A stretch of DNA of 64,000 nucleotides, taken from contig NZ_CP012836.1 of the NCBI RefSeq assembly GCF_001593605.1, positions 1,054,001 through 1,118,000 on the forward strand, written 5' to 3'. Positions 16,738-26,463 of this stretch are shown here, in pieces. A model generated the notes under the pieces. The model had not been told where the DNA came from and did no database searches. It saw only the letters and a list, made by a program, of their open reading frames with translations. How positions within the stretch are numbered: position 1 is the first letter of the stretch; every line of letters begins with the position of its first letter. Made by a program: the position numbers and the translations under genes. This stretch comes from Algoriphagus sanaruensis (lineage in GTDB: Bacteria; Bacteroidota; Bacteroidia; Cytophagales; Cyclobacteriaceae).

Positions 16738-17649
16738 ATGACTGAGTCTGTTTACCATATCCCAGTGATGCTCGCCCAATGCACTGAAGGCTTGGCTATT
16801 AATCCCAACGGGATTTATGTCGATGTCACTTTCGGGGGCGGTGGTCATTCTAGAGAAATTTTAAAGCATCTCGATAGAGGACATCTATATGCTTTTGATC
16901 AGGATGAGGATGCATTGGCCAATGTGCCCCAAGATGATCGGTTTACGCTCATACAGGCAAACTTCCGGGATATCAAGCGATACCTCAGGCTGTACGGAGT
17001 AAAGCAGGTCGATGGGATCTTGGCGGATTTGGGGATTTCTTCTCACCAAATCGACGAGCCAAGCCGAGGATTTTCTACTCGGTTTAGCGGCAGTTTGGAC
17101 ATGCGGATGAATCAGTCTGCACCTCTTACCGCCAAGGATGTTCTCAACACCTATGAGGAAGGAGAGCTACATAAGATTTTGGGGATGTATGGAGAAGTAA
17201 AAAATGCCAAAACGCTTGCCCAGGCCATTGTGTCAGAGCGAGCACTTCGGCTTTTTGATACCACAGAGGGGTTTACGGCATTTCTAAAAAAATATGCTCC
17301 TCGCGGGAAGGAGTTTAAATATTTCGCGCAGGTATTTCAGGCATTGCGGATTGTGGTTAATGACGAGATGGGTGCTTTGGAAGAAATGCTCCTTAGTGCA
17401 GTGGAATTGCTCAAGCCAGGAGGCAGACTCGTGGTGATGAGCTACCATAGTTTGGAAGACCGTCCGGTAAAGAATTTGATCACTAAGGGCAAGTTCCAAG
17501 GAGAGGTCGAAAAAGATTTTTATGGAAATCTACTTCGTCCTCTAGAGCCGGTTAGTCGAGGTGCAGTGGTGGCGGATGAAGAGGAAGTGGCAAAGAATCC
17601 ACGTGCACGGAGTGCCAAATTGAGAATTGCAGAGAAAGTTAAAAAATGA
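16738..17649 (+). CDS. rsmH: 16S rRNA (cytosine(1402)-N4)-methyltransferase
   Basis: Methylates N4 of C1402 in the ribosomal P site using S-adenosylmethionine (formerly MraW). The 303-residue protein has the SAM motif VDVTFGGGGHSREIL (about residues 28-42), DLGISSHQID (about 98-107) and the RGFSTRFSGSLDMRM segment. The C-terminal VVMSYHSLEDRPVKN motif (about 226-240) is also typical. It overlaps ftsL by 4 nt (ATGA). Position between mraZ and ftsL is the conserved dcw order. Confidence 0.97.
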   Translation: MTESVYHIPVMLAQCTEGLAINPNGIYVDVTFGGGGHSREILKHLDRGHLYAFDQDEDALANVPQDDRFTLIQANFRDIKRYLRLYGVKQVDGILADLGISSHQIDEPSRGFSTRFSGSLDMRMNQSAPLTAKDVLNTYEEGELHKILGMYGEVKNAKTLAQAIVSERALRLFDTTEGFTAFLKKYAPRGKEFKYFAQVFQALRIVVNDEMGALEEMLLSAVELLKPGGRLVVMSYHSLEDRPVKNLITKGKFQGEVEKDFYGNLLRPLEPVSRGAVVADEEEVAKNPRARSAKLRIAEKVKK

Positions 17650-18029
17650 GTCAGAACGCATTTAAGAAAAAGTTGAAGTCTGGGAACAATCCAAAAGGTG
17701 GTCCCCGGAAGACTATTTTTTCTTGGATTGAAGAAAAGCTCAATGTGACTTCGGTTCTGGGTGAAGGAGTTCCTGTTCAATTGGTGCCTCCGGTAGCCTT
17801 TTTGGTTCTGCTTGCACTGGTTTACATCTACAGCAATCACCGAGCAGAAGGAATGGTCCGGAAAATTGAAAAGGCTCAACAGGAAGTAGAAGATCTCCGA
17901 GCAGATGTCACTACCCTGGAGGCAGAATACATGCAAAGTAGCATGCAGTCACAAGTGGCTAAGCGTGCTGCAAGCTTAGAAATCTATGAATTAAATCAAC
18001 CACCGATCAAAATCGAGGTAGAAAAGTGA
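17646..18029 (+). CDS. ftsL: FtsL-like cell division protein
   Basis: A 127-residue bitopic membrane protein in the canonical ftsL position. It has a cytoplasmic basic N-terminus, one membrane helix (about residues 46-63), and a periplasmic coiled coil (about 68-103; KIEKAQQEVEDLRADVTTLE). In the divisome, FtsL bridges FtsQ/FtsB and the FtsWI synthase. Sequence conservation in this family is low, so the call rests on topology and gene order. It overlaps rsmH by ATGA and ftsI by GTGA. Confidence 0.85.
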   Translation: MSQNAFKKKLKSGNNPKGGPRKTIFSWIEEKLNVTSVLGEGVPVQLVPPVAFLVLLALVYIYSNHRAEGMVRKIEKAQQEVEDLRADVTTLEAEYMQSSMQSQVAKRAASLEIYELNQPPIKIEVEK

Positions 18030-20134
18030 ATATCAAACGCTCCATAGTGCTCCGAGTAAGGGTGGTTTTCATCCTTGTGGCTTTGGCTGCCTGTGCGATT
18101 CCTTACAAAATCGCCATGGTTCAAGTCAAAGAAGGAGAGAAGTGGAGAGCCAAAGCGGAACAGGTAAATTTCCAATACCGGGAAGTTCCTGCCACGCGTG
18201 GAAATATTTATGCGACTGATGGAAGCTTATTGGCCACTAGCCTTCCATTTTATCGAGTAGCGATGGACCCAACCGTGGCGGATCAAGATCAAATCAAAGC
18301 AGGGATCGATTCGCTTTCCAGATTGCTTTCGGGATTTTTCAGAGACAAGTCTGCCACTGCATACAAGCGAATGATTCAAGATGCGAGAGGTGACAAAAAG
18401 AGATATTTGATTCTAAACCGAAAACAAATTGGCTATCAGGACATGCAGAAGATGGCTCAATGGCCGATTTTCCGTGAAGGACGAATGGGCGGTGGAGTCA
18501 TTTTTGAAAAAGTAGAAAAGCGATATCGTCCTTTTAATTCCTTAGCCAGCCGTACTGTTGGATTTTTGAATGAAGATGAAAAAGGAGCGGGTCTTGAATA
18601 TTCTTTTAATTCTTATTTGAAAGGTCAAGATGGGAAAGCGCTTTTCCAACGTCTTGCCGGAGGTGTCTGGAAGCCGGTTTTTGATGCAGAAGATATCAAG
18701 CCTGAAAACGGCTATGATGTGTACACCACCTTGAATGTGAATATTCAGGACGTCGCAGAAAATGCCCTTCGCAAGCAATTGGAAGATCGGGATGCTGCCT
18801 TTGGTTCTGTGATTGTCATGGAAGTGAAGACAGGCCACATCAAGGCGATGTCCAATCTTCAGAAAAATAAGAATGGACAAGGCTATTCTGAAAGCTACAA
18901 CTATGCGGTTGGTGATATTGGGAACACTGAGCCTGGTTCCACCTTCAAGTTACTTTCCATGTTGGCTCTTTTGGAAGAGAATAAAGTAGGCCTAAATGAA
19001 TTGATTGAAACTGGCAACGGAGCTCATCGATTCTACAATCAAACCATGTATGACGCAAAGTGGGGAGGGTATGGTACGATTACCATTAAGGAAGCTTTCG
19101 AAAAGTCATCTAATGTGGCAATCTCCAAATTGGTAGATATGCATTTTGGCTCGAGTCCTTCCAAGTTTATGGCTTACATCGATAAAGTAGGTCTATCCGA
19201 ACCCTTTGGATTGCAATTAGCTGGTGAGGGAAAACCATTCTTTAAAAAACCAGGATCGAAAACTTGGTATGGTACTTCACTTCCTTGGATTTCGATTGGC
19301 TATGAATCCAAACTCAATCCGATTCATACTCTAGCGCTTTACAATGCAGTAGCGAATGATGGGAAAATGGTGAAGCCTCTTTTTGTCAAAGCCATTGGAC
19401 GTGGAAATCAAGTAGAAAAGACCTTTGCTACCGAAGTGGTTCGAGAGCGAATCGCCTCTGAAAAAACCATCCAGCAGTTGCAGCGCCTCCTTGAAGGAGT
19501 GGTATTGCAGGGAACTGCTAAAAATATCTTGAATGAAAATTACAGCATTGCGGGTAAGACAGGCACTGCTCAAAAGTTGATTAACGGAAAGTATACCGAA
19601 ACTTACTACACCAGTTTTGCAGGGTATTTTCCAGCAGATCGCCCTAAGTATTCCATGATTGTGGTGATTGATAGTCCCAAAGGTTTTGCGGCGTATGGAG
19701 GGGATGTTTCTGCTCCTGTATTTAAGGAAATAGCAGATCGGATTTTTGCATTGGATATGGAATTGAACCCAAGAAATCAATCCAAAATTCTCCAGGCCCA
19801 ATCTCAAGATCCTGCCCTGCCCGTCATTCATGCGGGCAAAGGCGAAGAGTTGCAGGGAATTTTTGAAAAACTAGCCCTCAATGTCAAATCCCCATCGAGC
19901 GAAGATTGGGTAAAACCAGTTTCGACAACCACGAAAGTCAACTTGGCCATTAACAATACCGAGGTGCCAGTCGTGCCCGATGTGTCAGGGATGCCTCTTC
20001 GAGATGCTTTATACATTCTGGAAAACAAGGGCTTGAAAGTTAGCTACAGGGGAAGCGGAAATGTCCTCGAGCAATCCCTTGAACCGGGAACAAAATTATC
20101 CTCAGACCTCACCATCAATTTGATTTTAGGCTAA
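18026..20134 (+). CDS. ftsI: Septal peptidoglycan transpeptidase (PBP3/FtsI) with PASTA domain
   Basis: Class B penicillin-binding protein that crosslinks septal peptidoglycan. The 702 residues comprise an N-terminal membrane anchor (about 9-28), a pedestal domain with the RGNIYATDG motif (about 55-63), and the transpeptidase domain. Catalytic motifs: STFK at 305-308 (nucleophile Ser305), SSN at 361-363 and KTGT at 511-514. Residues 650-702 form a single C-terminal PASTA-like domain starting VPDVSGMPL. The start is GTG at 18026, overlapping the ftsL stop (GTGA). It should work with FtsW encoded further down the operon. Confidence 0.94.
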   Translation: MNIKRSIVLRVRVVFILVALAACAIPYKIAMVQVKEGEKWRAKAEQVNFQYREVPATRGNIYATDGSLLATSLPFYRVAMDPTVADQDQIKAGIDSLSRLLSGFFRDKSATAYKRMIQDARGDKKRYLILNRKQIGYQDMQKMAQWPIFREGRMGGGVIFEKVEKRYRPFNSLASRTVGFLNEDEKGAGLEYSFNSYLKGQDGKALFQRLAGGVWKPVFDAEDIKPENGYDVYTTLNVNIQDVAENALRKQLEDRDAAFGSVIVMEVKTGHIKAMSNLQKNKNGQGYSESYNYAVGDIGNTEPGSTFKLLSMLALLEENKVGLNELIETGNGAHRFYNQTMYDAKWGGYGTITIKEAFEKSSNVAISKLVDMHFGSSPSKFMAYIDKVGLSEPFGLQLAGEGKPFFKKPGSKTWYGTSLPWISIGYESKLNPIHTLALYNAVANDGKMVKPLFVKAIGRGNQVEKTFATEVVRERIASEKTIQQLQRLLEGVVLQGTAKNILNENYSIAGKTGTAQKLINGKYTETYYTSFAGYFPADRPKYSMIVVIDSPKGFAAYGGDVSAPVFKEIADRIFALDMELNPRNQSKILQAQSQDPALPVIHAGKGEELQGIFEKLALNVKSPSSEDWVKPVSTTTKVNLAINNTEVPVVPDVSGMPLRDALYILENKGLKVSYRGSGNVLEQSLEPGTKLSSDLTINLILG

Positions 20135-21598
20135 ATGAAACAACTCAAAGACATATTATATAAGGTGTCGCTTACTTCTACCCATGGAAACATGGAAGTT
20201 GAAGTCAAGGATATCGTCTTTGATAGCAGAAAAGTATCAAGTGGTTCTGCATTCGTTGCGGTAAGAGGAACCCAAGTGGATGGTCATGATTTTATTTCCA
20301 CGGCGGTAGAGAAAGGTGCGACTACGATCGTTTGTGAGGATCTTCCTGCCGAATCTTTTGCTGGAGTAACTCTTGTACAAACTTCTGATTCTGCCAAGGC
20401 CTTGGGGATTATGGCTTCCAATTTTTATGGAAATCCATCCGAAAAGATCAAAGTCGTGGCAGTGACTGGAACCAATGGAAAGACAACAACAGTCACGCTT
20501 TTGCATCAGCTCTTTGTTGCGATGGGGTATAGTACTGGACTTCTTTCTACGGTAGAAAATAAGATCAATGATCAGGTAATCCCTGCGACCCATACCACTC
20601 CAGATGCAGTAAGTGTTCAAGCCTTGCTTCGACAAATGGTTGACGCAGGATGTTCTCATTGTTTTATGGAAGCTTCCTCTCATGCCATTGTTCAGGAGAG
20701 AATTGCGGGATTGAAGCTTGCAGGGGCGGTTTTCACCAATATCACCCACGACCATTTGGACTATCATGGCACCTTTGATGAGTACATCAAGGCGAAGAAA
20801 AAGCTATTTGATGAATTGCCTAAAGATGCTTTTGCCTTAGTCAATGCAGACGATAAGCGGGGAATGGTGATGGTTCAAAATTCCAAAGCCACCTATCAGA
20901 CATTCGCTTTAAAATCCTCCGCAGACTTTAAGGCCAAAATCATCTCCAATACCCTGGAGGGATTGGAATTAGATATCAATGGAAAATTGATCTGGTTCCG
21001 GTTGATCGGAGCTTTCAATGCCTACAATCTCCTCGGTGTTTTGGGTGTTGCAGTTCTTCTGGGAGAGGAGGAAGATGAGGTGCTAAGAGCACTTTCCGCT
21101 ATTCGCGGGGCTAAAGGACGATTTGATCGGATTTCTATTGGCGGAATTACTGCCATCGTGGATTATGCCCATACGCCCGATGCTTTGGAAAATGTCTTGA
21201 AAACTATCAATGGAGTCCGGGCTGGAAACGAGCAAGTCACAACTGTGGTCGGCTGTGGAGGAAACAGAGATAAGACTAAAAGACCAACAATGGCCAAAAT
21301 CGCTGTTACCGAAAGCGACAAAGTGATTTTGACCTCGGATAATCCTCGTTTTGAGGAGCCGATGGATATCCTGCGAGATATGCAGGCAGGAATTGGTCCA
21401 ACCGAAATGAGAAAGACCCTTACTATCGAAGACCGTCGCGAGGCGATCAAGACCGCCGTGATGATGTCAAAAAAGGGGGATATCATTCTCATCGCAGGAA
21501 AAGGACACGAAGATTACCAAGAAATAAAAGGAGTAAAGCATCATTTCGACGATGCCGAAGTGGTTACCGAATTCTTAACTCAATTGACAGGACAATAA
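20135..21598 (+). CDS. murE: UDP-MurNAc-L-Ala-D-Glu:meso-diaminopimelate ligase
   Basis: Adds the third amino acid of the peptidoglycan stem peptide in the cytoplasm. The 487-residue ligase shows the ATP motif GTNGKTTT (from residue 112), THTTPDAV (about 151-158) and the nucleotide site NITHDHLDYHG. DNPR at 402-405 is the signature for meso-diaminopimelate rather than lysine, so the organism should have DAP-type peptidoglycan. It starts directly after the ftsI stop (TAAATG, no gap), and ends 3 nt before mraY. Confidence 0.97.
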   Translation: MKQLKDILYKVSLTSTHGNMEVEVKDIVFDSRKVSSGSAFVAVRGTQVDGHDFISTAVEKGATTIVCEDLPAESFAGVTLVQTSDSAKALGIMASNFYGNPSEKIKVVAVTGTNGKTTTVTLLHQLFVAMGYSTGLLSTVENKINDQVIPATHTTPDAVSVQALLRQMVDAGCSHCFMEASSHAIVQERIAGLKLAGAVFTNITHDHLDYHGTFDEYIKAKKKLFDELPKDAFALVNADDKRGMVMVQNSKATYQTFALKSSADFKAKIISNTLEGLELDINGKLIWFRLIGAFNAYNLLGVLGVAVLLGEEEDEVLRALSAIRGAKGRFDRISIGGITAIVDYAHTPDALENVLKTINGVRAGNEQVTTVVGCGGNRDKTKRPTMAKIAVTESDKVILTSDNPRFEEPMDILRDMQAGIGPTEMRKTLTIEDRREAIKTAVMMSKKGDIILIAGKGHEDYQEIKGVKHHFDDAEVVTEFLTQLTGQ

Positions 21599-21601
21599 GC
21601 T

Positions 21602-22813
21602 ATGCTATATCCCATTTTTGACTACCTAGATCGCGTAATGGATATCCCTGGAACTGGGGTGTTCCGTTACATCTCGTTCCGAGCTGGGATGGCGGCCGTC
21701 CTTTCGCTCATCATTACGATCACCTTTGGACACCGAATCATTAACTGGATTCGCAATCGTCAAATCGGTGAGACAGTCCGTGATTTAGGTCTGGAAGGTC
21801 AAGCACAGAAAAAGGGCACTCCTACTATGGGGGGACTCATGATGATCGCTGCGATTTTGGTTCCGACCCTTCTTTTCGCCAATCTGAATAACATCTACAT
21901 CATTCTCCTTTTGGTCTCTACCATATGGCTTGGCCTGATTGGGTTCTTGGATGATTACATCAAGGTATTCCGAAAAAATAAAGAAGGACTCAAAGGTAGA
22001 TTCAAGATTGTTGGACAAATCGGAATCGGGGTTATTGTTGGAACCACGCTCTATTTCCATGATGATGTTGTTGTTCGCGAATTTTCCACGCCAGTTTCGG
22101 TGGAAAGTGGTGTTGTGGAAACCCCTGCTTTCCAAGATGTGAAGGCATTGAAGACGACGATTCCTTTCCTGAAAAACAATGAGCTCAATTATGAAAATCT
22201 CCTAGGCTTTTTGGGAGACTCTATGACACCTGTGCTCTACATCTTGGTGGTGATTTTCATCATAACTGCCGTGTCAAATGGCGCAAATATCACCGATGGA
22301 ATTGATGGACTTGCTGCTGGTACGTCAGCCATTATTGGACTAACGATTGCGATTTTTGCTTACCTCAGTGGCAATGCCATTTTCTCACAATACCTAAACA
22401 TAATGTATATCCCAAATTCTGGGGAGCTGGTAATTTTTGCCTCTGCATTTATCGGAGCATGTATTGGATTCCTCTGGTACAATGCTTACCCGGCCCAGGT
22501 GTTTATGGGAGATACCGGGTCATTGATGCTGGGAGGAGTGATCGCCGTATTGGCACTTACACTTCGCAAGGAACTACTCATTCCAGTCATGTGTGGGATT
22601 TTCTTGATCGAAAATCTCAGCGTCATGATTCAAGTCAGCTATTTCAAATACACCAAACGGAAATATGGAGAAGGACGAAGAGTATTTCTCATGTCTCCAC
22701 TTCATCACCATTACCAGAAAAAAGGAATTCATGAGGCCAAGATCGTAACCCGATTTTGGATTGTAGGAATCCTATTGGCGGTAATCACTTTAGCCACCTT
22801 AAAACTGAGATAA
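21602..22813 (+). CDS. mraY: Phospho-N-acetylmuramoyl-pentapeptide-transferase
   Basis: Transfers phospho-MurNAc-pentapeptide from UDP to undecaprenyl phosphate, making lipid I at the inner membrane. The 403-residue polytopic protein shows the paired aspartates in [16 protein letters not shown] (about residues 114-129), [12 protein letters not shown] (about 228-239) and [10 protein letters not shown] (about 303-312). It ends in the SPLHHHYQ motif. It is longer than the roughly 360-residue E. coli enzyme because of an insertion near 165-205, between membrane segments, as in other Bacteroidota. Seven nucleotides separate it from murD. Confidence 0.96.
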   Translation: MLYPIFDYLDRVMDIPGTGVFRYISFRAGMAAVLSLIITITFGHRIINWIRNRQIGETVRDLGLEGQAQKKGTPTMGGLMMIAAILVPTLLFANLNNIYIILLLVSTIWLGLIGFLDDYIKVFRKNKEGLKGRFKIVGQIGIGVIVGTTLYFHDDVVVREFSTPVSVESGVVETPAFQDVKALKTTIPFLKNNELNYENLLGFLGDSMTPVLYILVVIFIITAVSNGANITDGIDGLAAGTSAIIGLTIAIFAYLSGNAIFSQYLNIMYIPNSGELVIFASAFIGACIGFLWYNAYPAQVFMGDTGSLMLGGVIAVLALTLRKELLIPVMCGIFLIENLSVMIQVSYFKYTKRKYGEGRRVFLMSPLHHHYQKKGIHEAKIVTRFWIVGILLAVITLATLKLR

Positions 22814-22820
22814 ACCAAAA

Positions 22821-24176
22821 ATGAAACAGATTGCCATCCTTGGAGCCGGAGAAAGTGGATTGGGAGCAGCATTGCTTGCCAAGCGGGAAGGCTATGGGGT
22901 TTGGGTTTCTGATTCTGGGCAAATCTCAGCTTTGAGAAAAGAAGCCTTGAATAATGCCGGAATTGGTTTTGAGGAAGGTAAACATGATGAAGAAAGAATC
23001 CTTGCTTGTGATTTAATCATCAAAAGCCCAGGTATTCCGGACAAAGCCCCTTTGATCAAAAAGGCGCATGAAGAAGGAATTCCGGTTATTGATGAATTGG
23101 AGTTTGCTTCACGGTATAGTGCGGGTAAAGTCATCGCCATCACTGGCACCAATGGTAAAACTACCACCACGTTGCTCACCTACCATTTGCTCAAAGAGGC
23201 TGGAATGGATGTTGGACTTGCTGGGAATGTGGGTAAAAGCTGGGCAAGTCAATTGATCGAAAAAGATCATGATTGGTGGGTTATCGAGGTATCTAGCTTT
23301 CAGATCGATGGATTTGAATGCTTCCATCCTTACATCGGGATGTTGACCAATATCACTCCAGACCACTTGGATAGATATGAATACAAAATGGATAACTATA
23401 TCCGATCCAAAATGAGTCTCTTCAAAATGATGAATCCTCGCGGAAAAGCAATTTTCTACAAGGAGGACCCGATGACTCAACGTGGATTAACTCTCAAAAA
23501 GCACCGAGCAGAATCCTATTGGATTTCTTTAGAAAGTGCTCAAATCAAAGGAGGCTACTCGGATTTAACCAATCTCGATTTTTCTGTTGGAGATATCCAA
23601 GCCAAAATTCCGGTCAGTGAACTGTCCATTCAAGGGAAACACAATGTGCTAAACGCCCTTTTTGCAGGTACAGCCGCATTGATGGCAGGCGTCAATGAAT
23701 CTCAACTTTTGTCAGGATTCAAATCCTTCAAAAATGCCCCACATCGCATGGAGCTAATTCGAGAAGTTGATGGGGTGGATTTTGTCAATGATTCCAAAGG
23801 AACCAACGTCGAGTCTACTTTCTACGCTTTGGGCAGCTATTCTCGACCAATGGTGTGGATTGCAGGCGGTGTAGATAAAGGAAATGACTATTCAGTTCTC
23901 ATCCCTTTAGTCAATCAAGGAAAAGTAAAGGCCTTGATTTGTCTGGGAAAAGACAACGAAAAGTTGAAAAAGGCTTTCGCGGGAGTAATTGCCGAAATCC
24001 GAGAAACAGAAGATATCCGTGAGGCAGTTCGCTGGGGGCAAGAGCTTGGTCAACCAGGAGAGGTAGTCTTGCTATCTCCAGCCTGTGCAAGTTTCGATTT
24101 ATTCAAAAATTATGAAGACAGAGGCGAGCAGTTTCGCACTGCAGTCTTAGGATTAAACCAAAAGCAAGAAGCATGA
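22821..24176 (+). CDS. murD: UDP-MurNAc-L-alanine:D-glutamate ligase
   Basis: Cytoplasmic ligase that adds D-glutamate to UDP-MurNAc-L-alanine. The 451 residues contain the N-terminal Rossmann-like UDP domain (ILGAGESGLGAALLA, residues 5-19), the ATP motif TGTNGKTTT (about 108-116), and EVSSFQIDGF. In the C-terminal domain HRMELI, NDSKGTN and LSPACASFD appear in the expected order. It overlaps ftsW by 4 nt (ATGA). The gene order mraY-murD-ftsW-murG is the classical dcw order. Confidence 0.96.
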   Translation: MKQIAILGAGESGLGAALLAKREGYGVWVSDSGQISALRKEALNNAGIGFEEGKHDEERILACDLIIKSPGIPDKAPLIKKAHEEGIPVIDELEFASRYSAGKVIAITGTNGKTTTTLLTYHLLKEAGMDVGLAGNVGKSWASQLIEKDHDWWVIEVSSFQIDGFECFHPYIGMLTNITPDHLDRYEYKMDNYIRSKMSLFKMMNPRGKAIFYKEDPMTQRGLTLKKHRAESYWISLESAQIKGGYSDLTNLDFSVGDIQAKIPVSELSIQGKHNVLNALFAGTAALMAGVNESQLLSGFKSFKNAPHRMELIREVDGVDFVNDSKGTNVESTFYALGSYSRPMVWIAGGVDKGNDYSVLIPLVNQGKVKALICLGKDNEKLKKAFAGVIAEIRETEDIREAVRWGQELGQPGEVVLLSPACASFDLFKNYEDRGEQFRTAVLGLNQKQEA

Positions 24177-25357
24177 ATACGCTAAAGGCATGGATAGATG
24201 AGCATTTCAAAGGTGACCCGATCATTTGGGCCATCGTGATCTTGCTGTCTTTATTCAGCATCTTGGTGGTTTATTCTGCCACCGGAACTTTGGCTTATAA
24301 AACTGCCGGAGGAAATACGGAAGCGTATCTCTTCAGACATTCCTTCTTGGTGTTCCTGTCTCTTTTTGTGATGTGGCTGGCACATAAAATGCCTTACCGA
24401 AAATATGCCTTGTATGCCCGGTTGTTCATGTATTTGTCTATTCCGCTCTTGGCATTTACCTATTTCTTTGGATCCAACATCAATGAAGCCAACCGTTGGA
24501 TTACCATCCCGGTAATCAATCAAGCTTTTCAACCTTCCGACTTGGCGAAGCTTTCCTTGATTGCAGCATTGGCGGCTATGCTCGCGAAGAGACAAAACAA
24601 TATCAAGGACTTTTTGGGCACGTTTATGCCTATCATTTTATCCATCGGTGTGATTTGCGGATTGATTGCATTGGCCAATATGTCCACTGCGATCCTGCTT
24701 CTTTTGACTTGCTTGTTGATCATGTTTATCGGAAGAGTACCGATGAAGTATTTGATGCTTGTGGTGGTCGTTGGGATTTTGGGATTGACGATCGCAGGAT
24801 TTACAGGTCAGCGAGGAAAAACCTTTATCACCCGAATCACTGCTTTCATGGAGTCCAAGGAGGATGACACGAAAATTCCTTTCCAAGCCGAGCAATCCTT
24901 TATCGCAATTGCCACAGGTGGTATCACCGGCAAGGGTCCTGGAAATAGTGAGCAACGAAATTCGCTGCCACACCCCTATTCTGATTTCATCTTTTCGATC
25001 ATTATCGAAGAATATGGATTGGTTGGAGGAGCCAGTGTTCTCTTCCTCTACCTCGCCTTGCTTTACCGAGGGATGCGAATTGTCGCTAATTCCAATAAGG
25101 CATTTGGAGGCTTACTCAGCGCTGGGCTAAGCTTTGCCCTGGTGATCCAAGCTTTGGTCAACATGGCAGTGGCCGTAGGGCTAGGACCAATTACCGGTCT
25201 TCCGCTTCCGCTACTCAGTATGGGAGGGACATCCTTAGTCTTTACCGGAACAGCTTTGGGAATCATTCTTAGTGTAAGTCGCGGAGATCATCAAGATGAG
25301 GCTGCTGCGAGTCAAGTAGAAACTCAACGGGTAGGTAATCGACTTCGAACTGCATGA
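24173..25357 (+). CDS. ftsW: SEDS-family septal peptidoglycan polymerase FtsW
   Basis: Polytopic inner-membrane glycan polymerase that works with FtsI at the septum. The 394 residues contain about ten membrane segments. SEDS hallmarks are ANRWITIPVINQAFQPSDLAK near the middle (seen as ANRWI and FQPSDLAKL), and PHPYSDFIFSIIIEEYG with a conserved acidic pair. GLPLPLLSMGGTS lies near the C-terminus. Placement between murD and murG separates it from RodA. It overlaps both neighbours by ATGA. Confidence 0.95.
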   Translation: MNTLKAWIDEHFKGDPIIWAIVILLSLFSILVVYSATGTLAYKTAGGNTEAYLFRHSFLVFLSLFVMWLAHKMPYRKYALYARLFMYLSIPLLAFTYFFGSNINEANRWITIPVINQAFQPSDLAKLSLIAALAAMLAKRQNNIKDFLGTFMPIILSIGVICGLIALANMSTAILLLLTCLLIMFIGRVPMKYLMLVVVVGILGLTIAGFTGQRGKTFITRITAFMESKEDDTKIPFQAEQSFIAIATGGITGKGPGNSEQRNSLPHPYSDFIFSIIIEEYGLVGGASVLFLYLALLYRGMRIVANSNKAFGGLLSAGLSFALVIQALVNMAVAVGLGPITGLPLPLLSMGGTSLVFTGTALGIILSVSRGDHQDEAAASQVETQRVGNRLRTA

Positions 25358-26463
25358 GTACTCAACCTACATATCGAATTCTCATCAGCGGAGGAGGAAC
25401 TGGAGGACATATCTATCCAGCCATCGCCATCGCTAATGCCTGGAAGGAAAGACATCCGGGTAGTGAGATTTTATTTGTCGGTGCTCAAGGCAAAATGGAA
25501 ATGCAAAAAGTGCCCGAAGCAGGCTATCCAATCAAAGGGCTTCCTGTAGCTGGACTCAAACGAAGCCTCTCCCTAGCGAACCTTAGCTTTCCGATCAAGT
25601 TGTTGAAAAGTTTGAAAATGGCTTCCCAAATCGTGAAGGATTTTCAACCTGATGCAGTGGTAGGTGTAGGTGGTTATGCCAGCGGTCCGGTATTGTTTGC
25701 TGCCCAGCGAAAGGGGATTCCAACCTTGGTGCAGGAGCAAAATTCCTATGCAGGATTAACCAATAAACTGTTAGCGAAAAGAGCCAACACCATTTGTGTG
25801 GCTTACCCTGAAATGGAGCAGTTTTTCCCATCAGAAAAAATTCACCTGACAGGAAACCCGGTAAGGAAGGATATTCTTGACCTCAAGGATAAGAAAGATA
25901 AGGCCCTTGAGCATTTCGGATTAAATACGGAGAAACCGGTTATCCTCATTTTGGGAGGTTCCTTAGGAGCTCGAACCTTGAATCAGGCAATGCTCCAAGA
26001 TATGGCAATCCTTGAAAAGGACGGATATCAGGTTTTATGGCAAAGTGGAAAGTTTTATTTCAAGGAGATGTCAGAAAAGCTTGCTGAAAGTGGCTTGAAA
26101 CACATTCACCTTCGGGAATTTATCCGGGAAATGGACTTAGCCTATGCTGCGGCGGATTTGATTGTATCTAGGGCTGGAGCGCTTTCAGTCTCAGAACTCA
26201 GTTTGGTGGGCAAGCCAGTCATTTTTATTCCTTCTCCTAATGTGGCAGAGGATCACCAAACCAAAAATGCGATGGCATTTGTGAATCGTCAAGCAGCTGT
26301 GTTGCTGAAAGATTCCGAAGCTGTTGGAAGGCTGAGAGAGATGGTCAATGACCTAATGAAAGATGAATCAAGATCCACCCAATTGGGACAAAATATGCGG
26401 GCTTTGGCAAAACCTGAAGCTACCGAGTCAATCATTAATGAATTAGAAAAGTTGGTCAGATGA
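25354..26463 (+). CDS. murG: UDP-GlcNAc:undecaprenyl-PP-MurNAc-pentapeptide GlcNAc transferase
   Basis: Makes lipid II from lipid I on the inner face of the membrane. The 369-residue GT-B fold protein has the glycine-rich motif SGGGTGGHIYPAIAIA (about residues 11-26), GVGGYASGPV (about 101-110), LVQEQNSYAG, and the second glycine-rich loop ILGGSLGARTLN. Donor-site residues are in VSRAGALSVSEL near 269-280. Overlaps with ftsW and murC by ATGA indicate translational coupling. Confidence 0.97.
   Translation: MSTQPTYRILISGGGTGGHIYPAIAIANAWKERHPGSEILFVGAQGKMEMQKVPEAGYPIKGLPVAGLKRSLSLANLSFPIKLLKSLKMASQIVKDFQPDAVVGVGGYASGPVLFAAQRKGIPTLVQEQNSYAGLTNKLLAKRANTICVAYPEMEQFFPSEKIHLTGNPVRKDILDLKDKKDKALEHFGLNTEKPVILILGGSLGARTLNQAMLQDMAILEKDGYQVLWQSGKFYFKEMSEKLAESGLKHIHLREFIREMDLAYAAADLIVSRAGALSVSELSLVGKPVIFIPSPNVAEDHQTKNAMAFVNRQAAVLLKDSEAVGRLREMVNDLMKDESRSTQLGQNMRALAKPEATESIINELEKLVR

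Noticed and set aside
22459..22734. Open frame of 91 codons inside mraY in another frame
   Set aside because: Overlaps a conserved transferase gene completely and has no independent signals.
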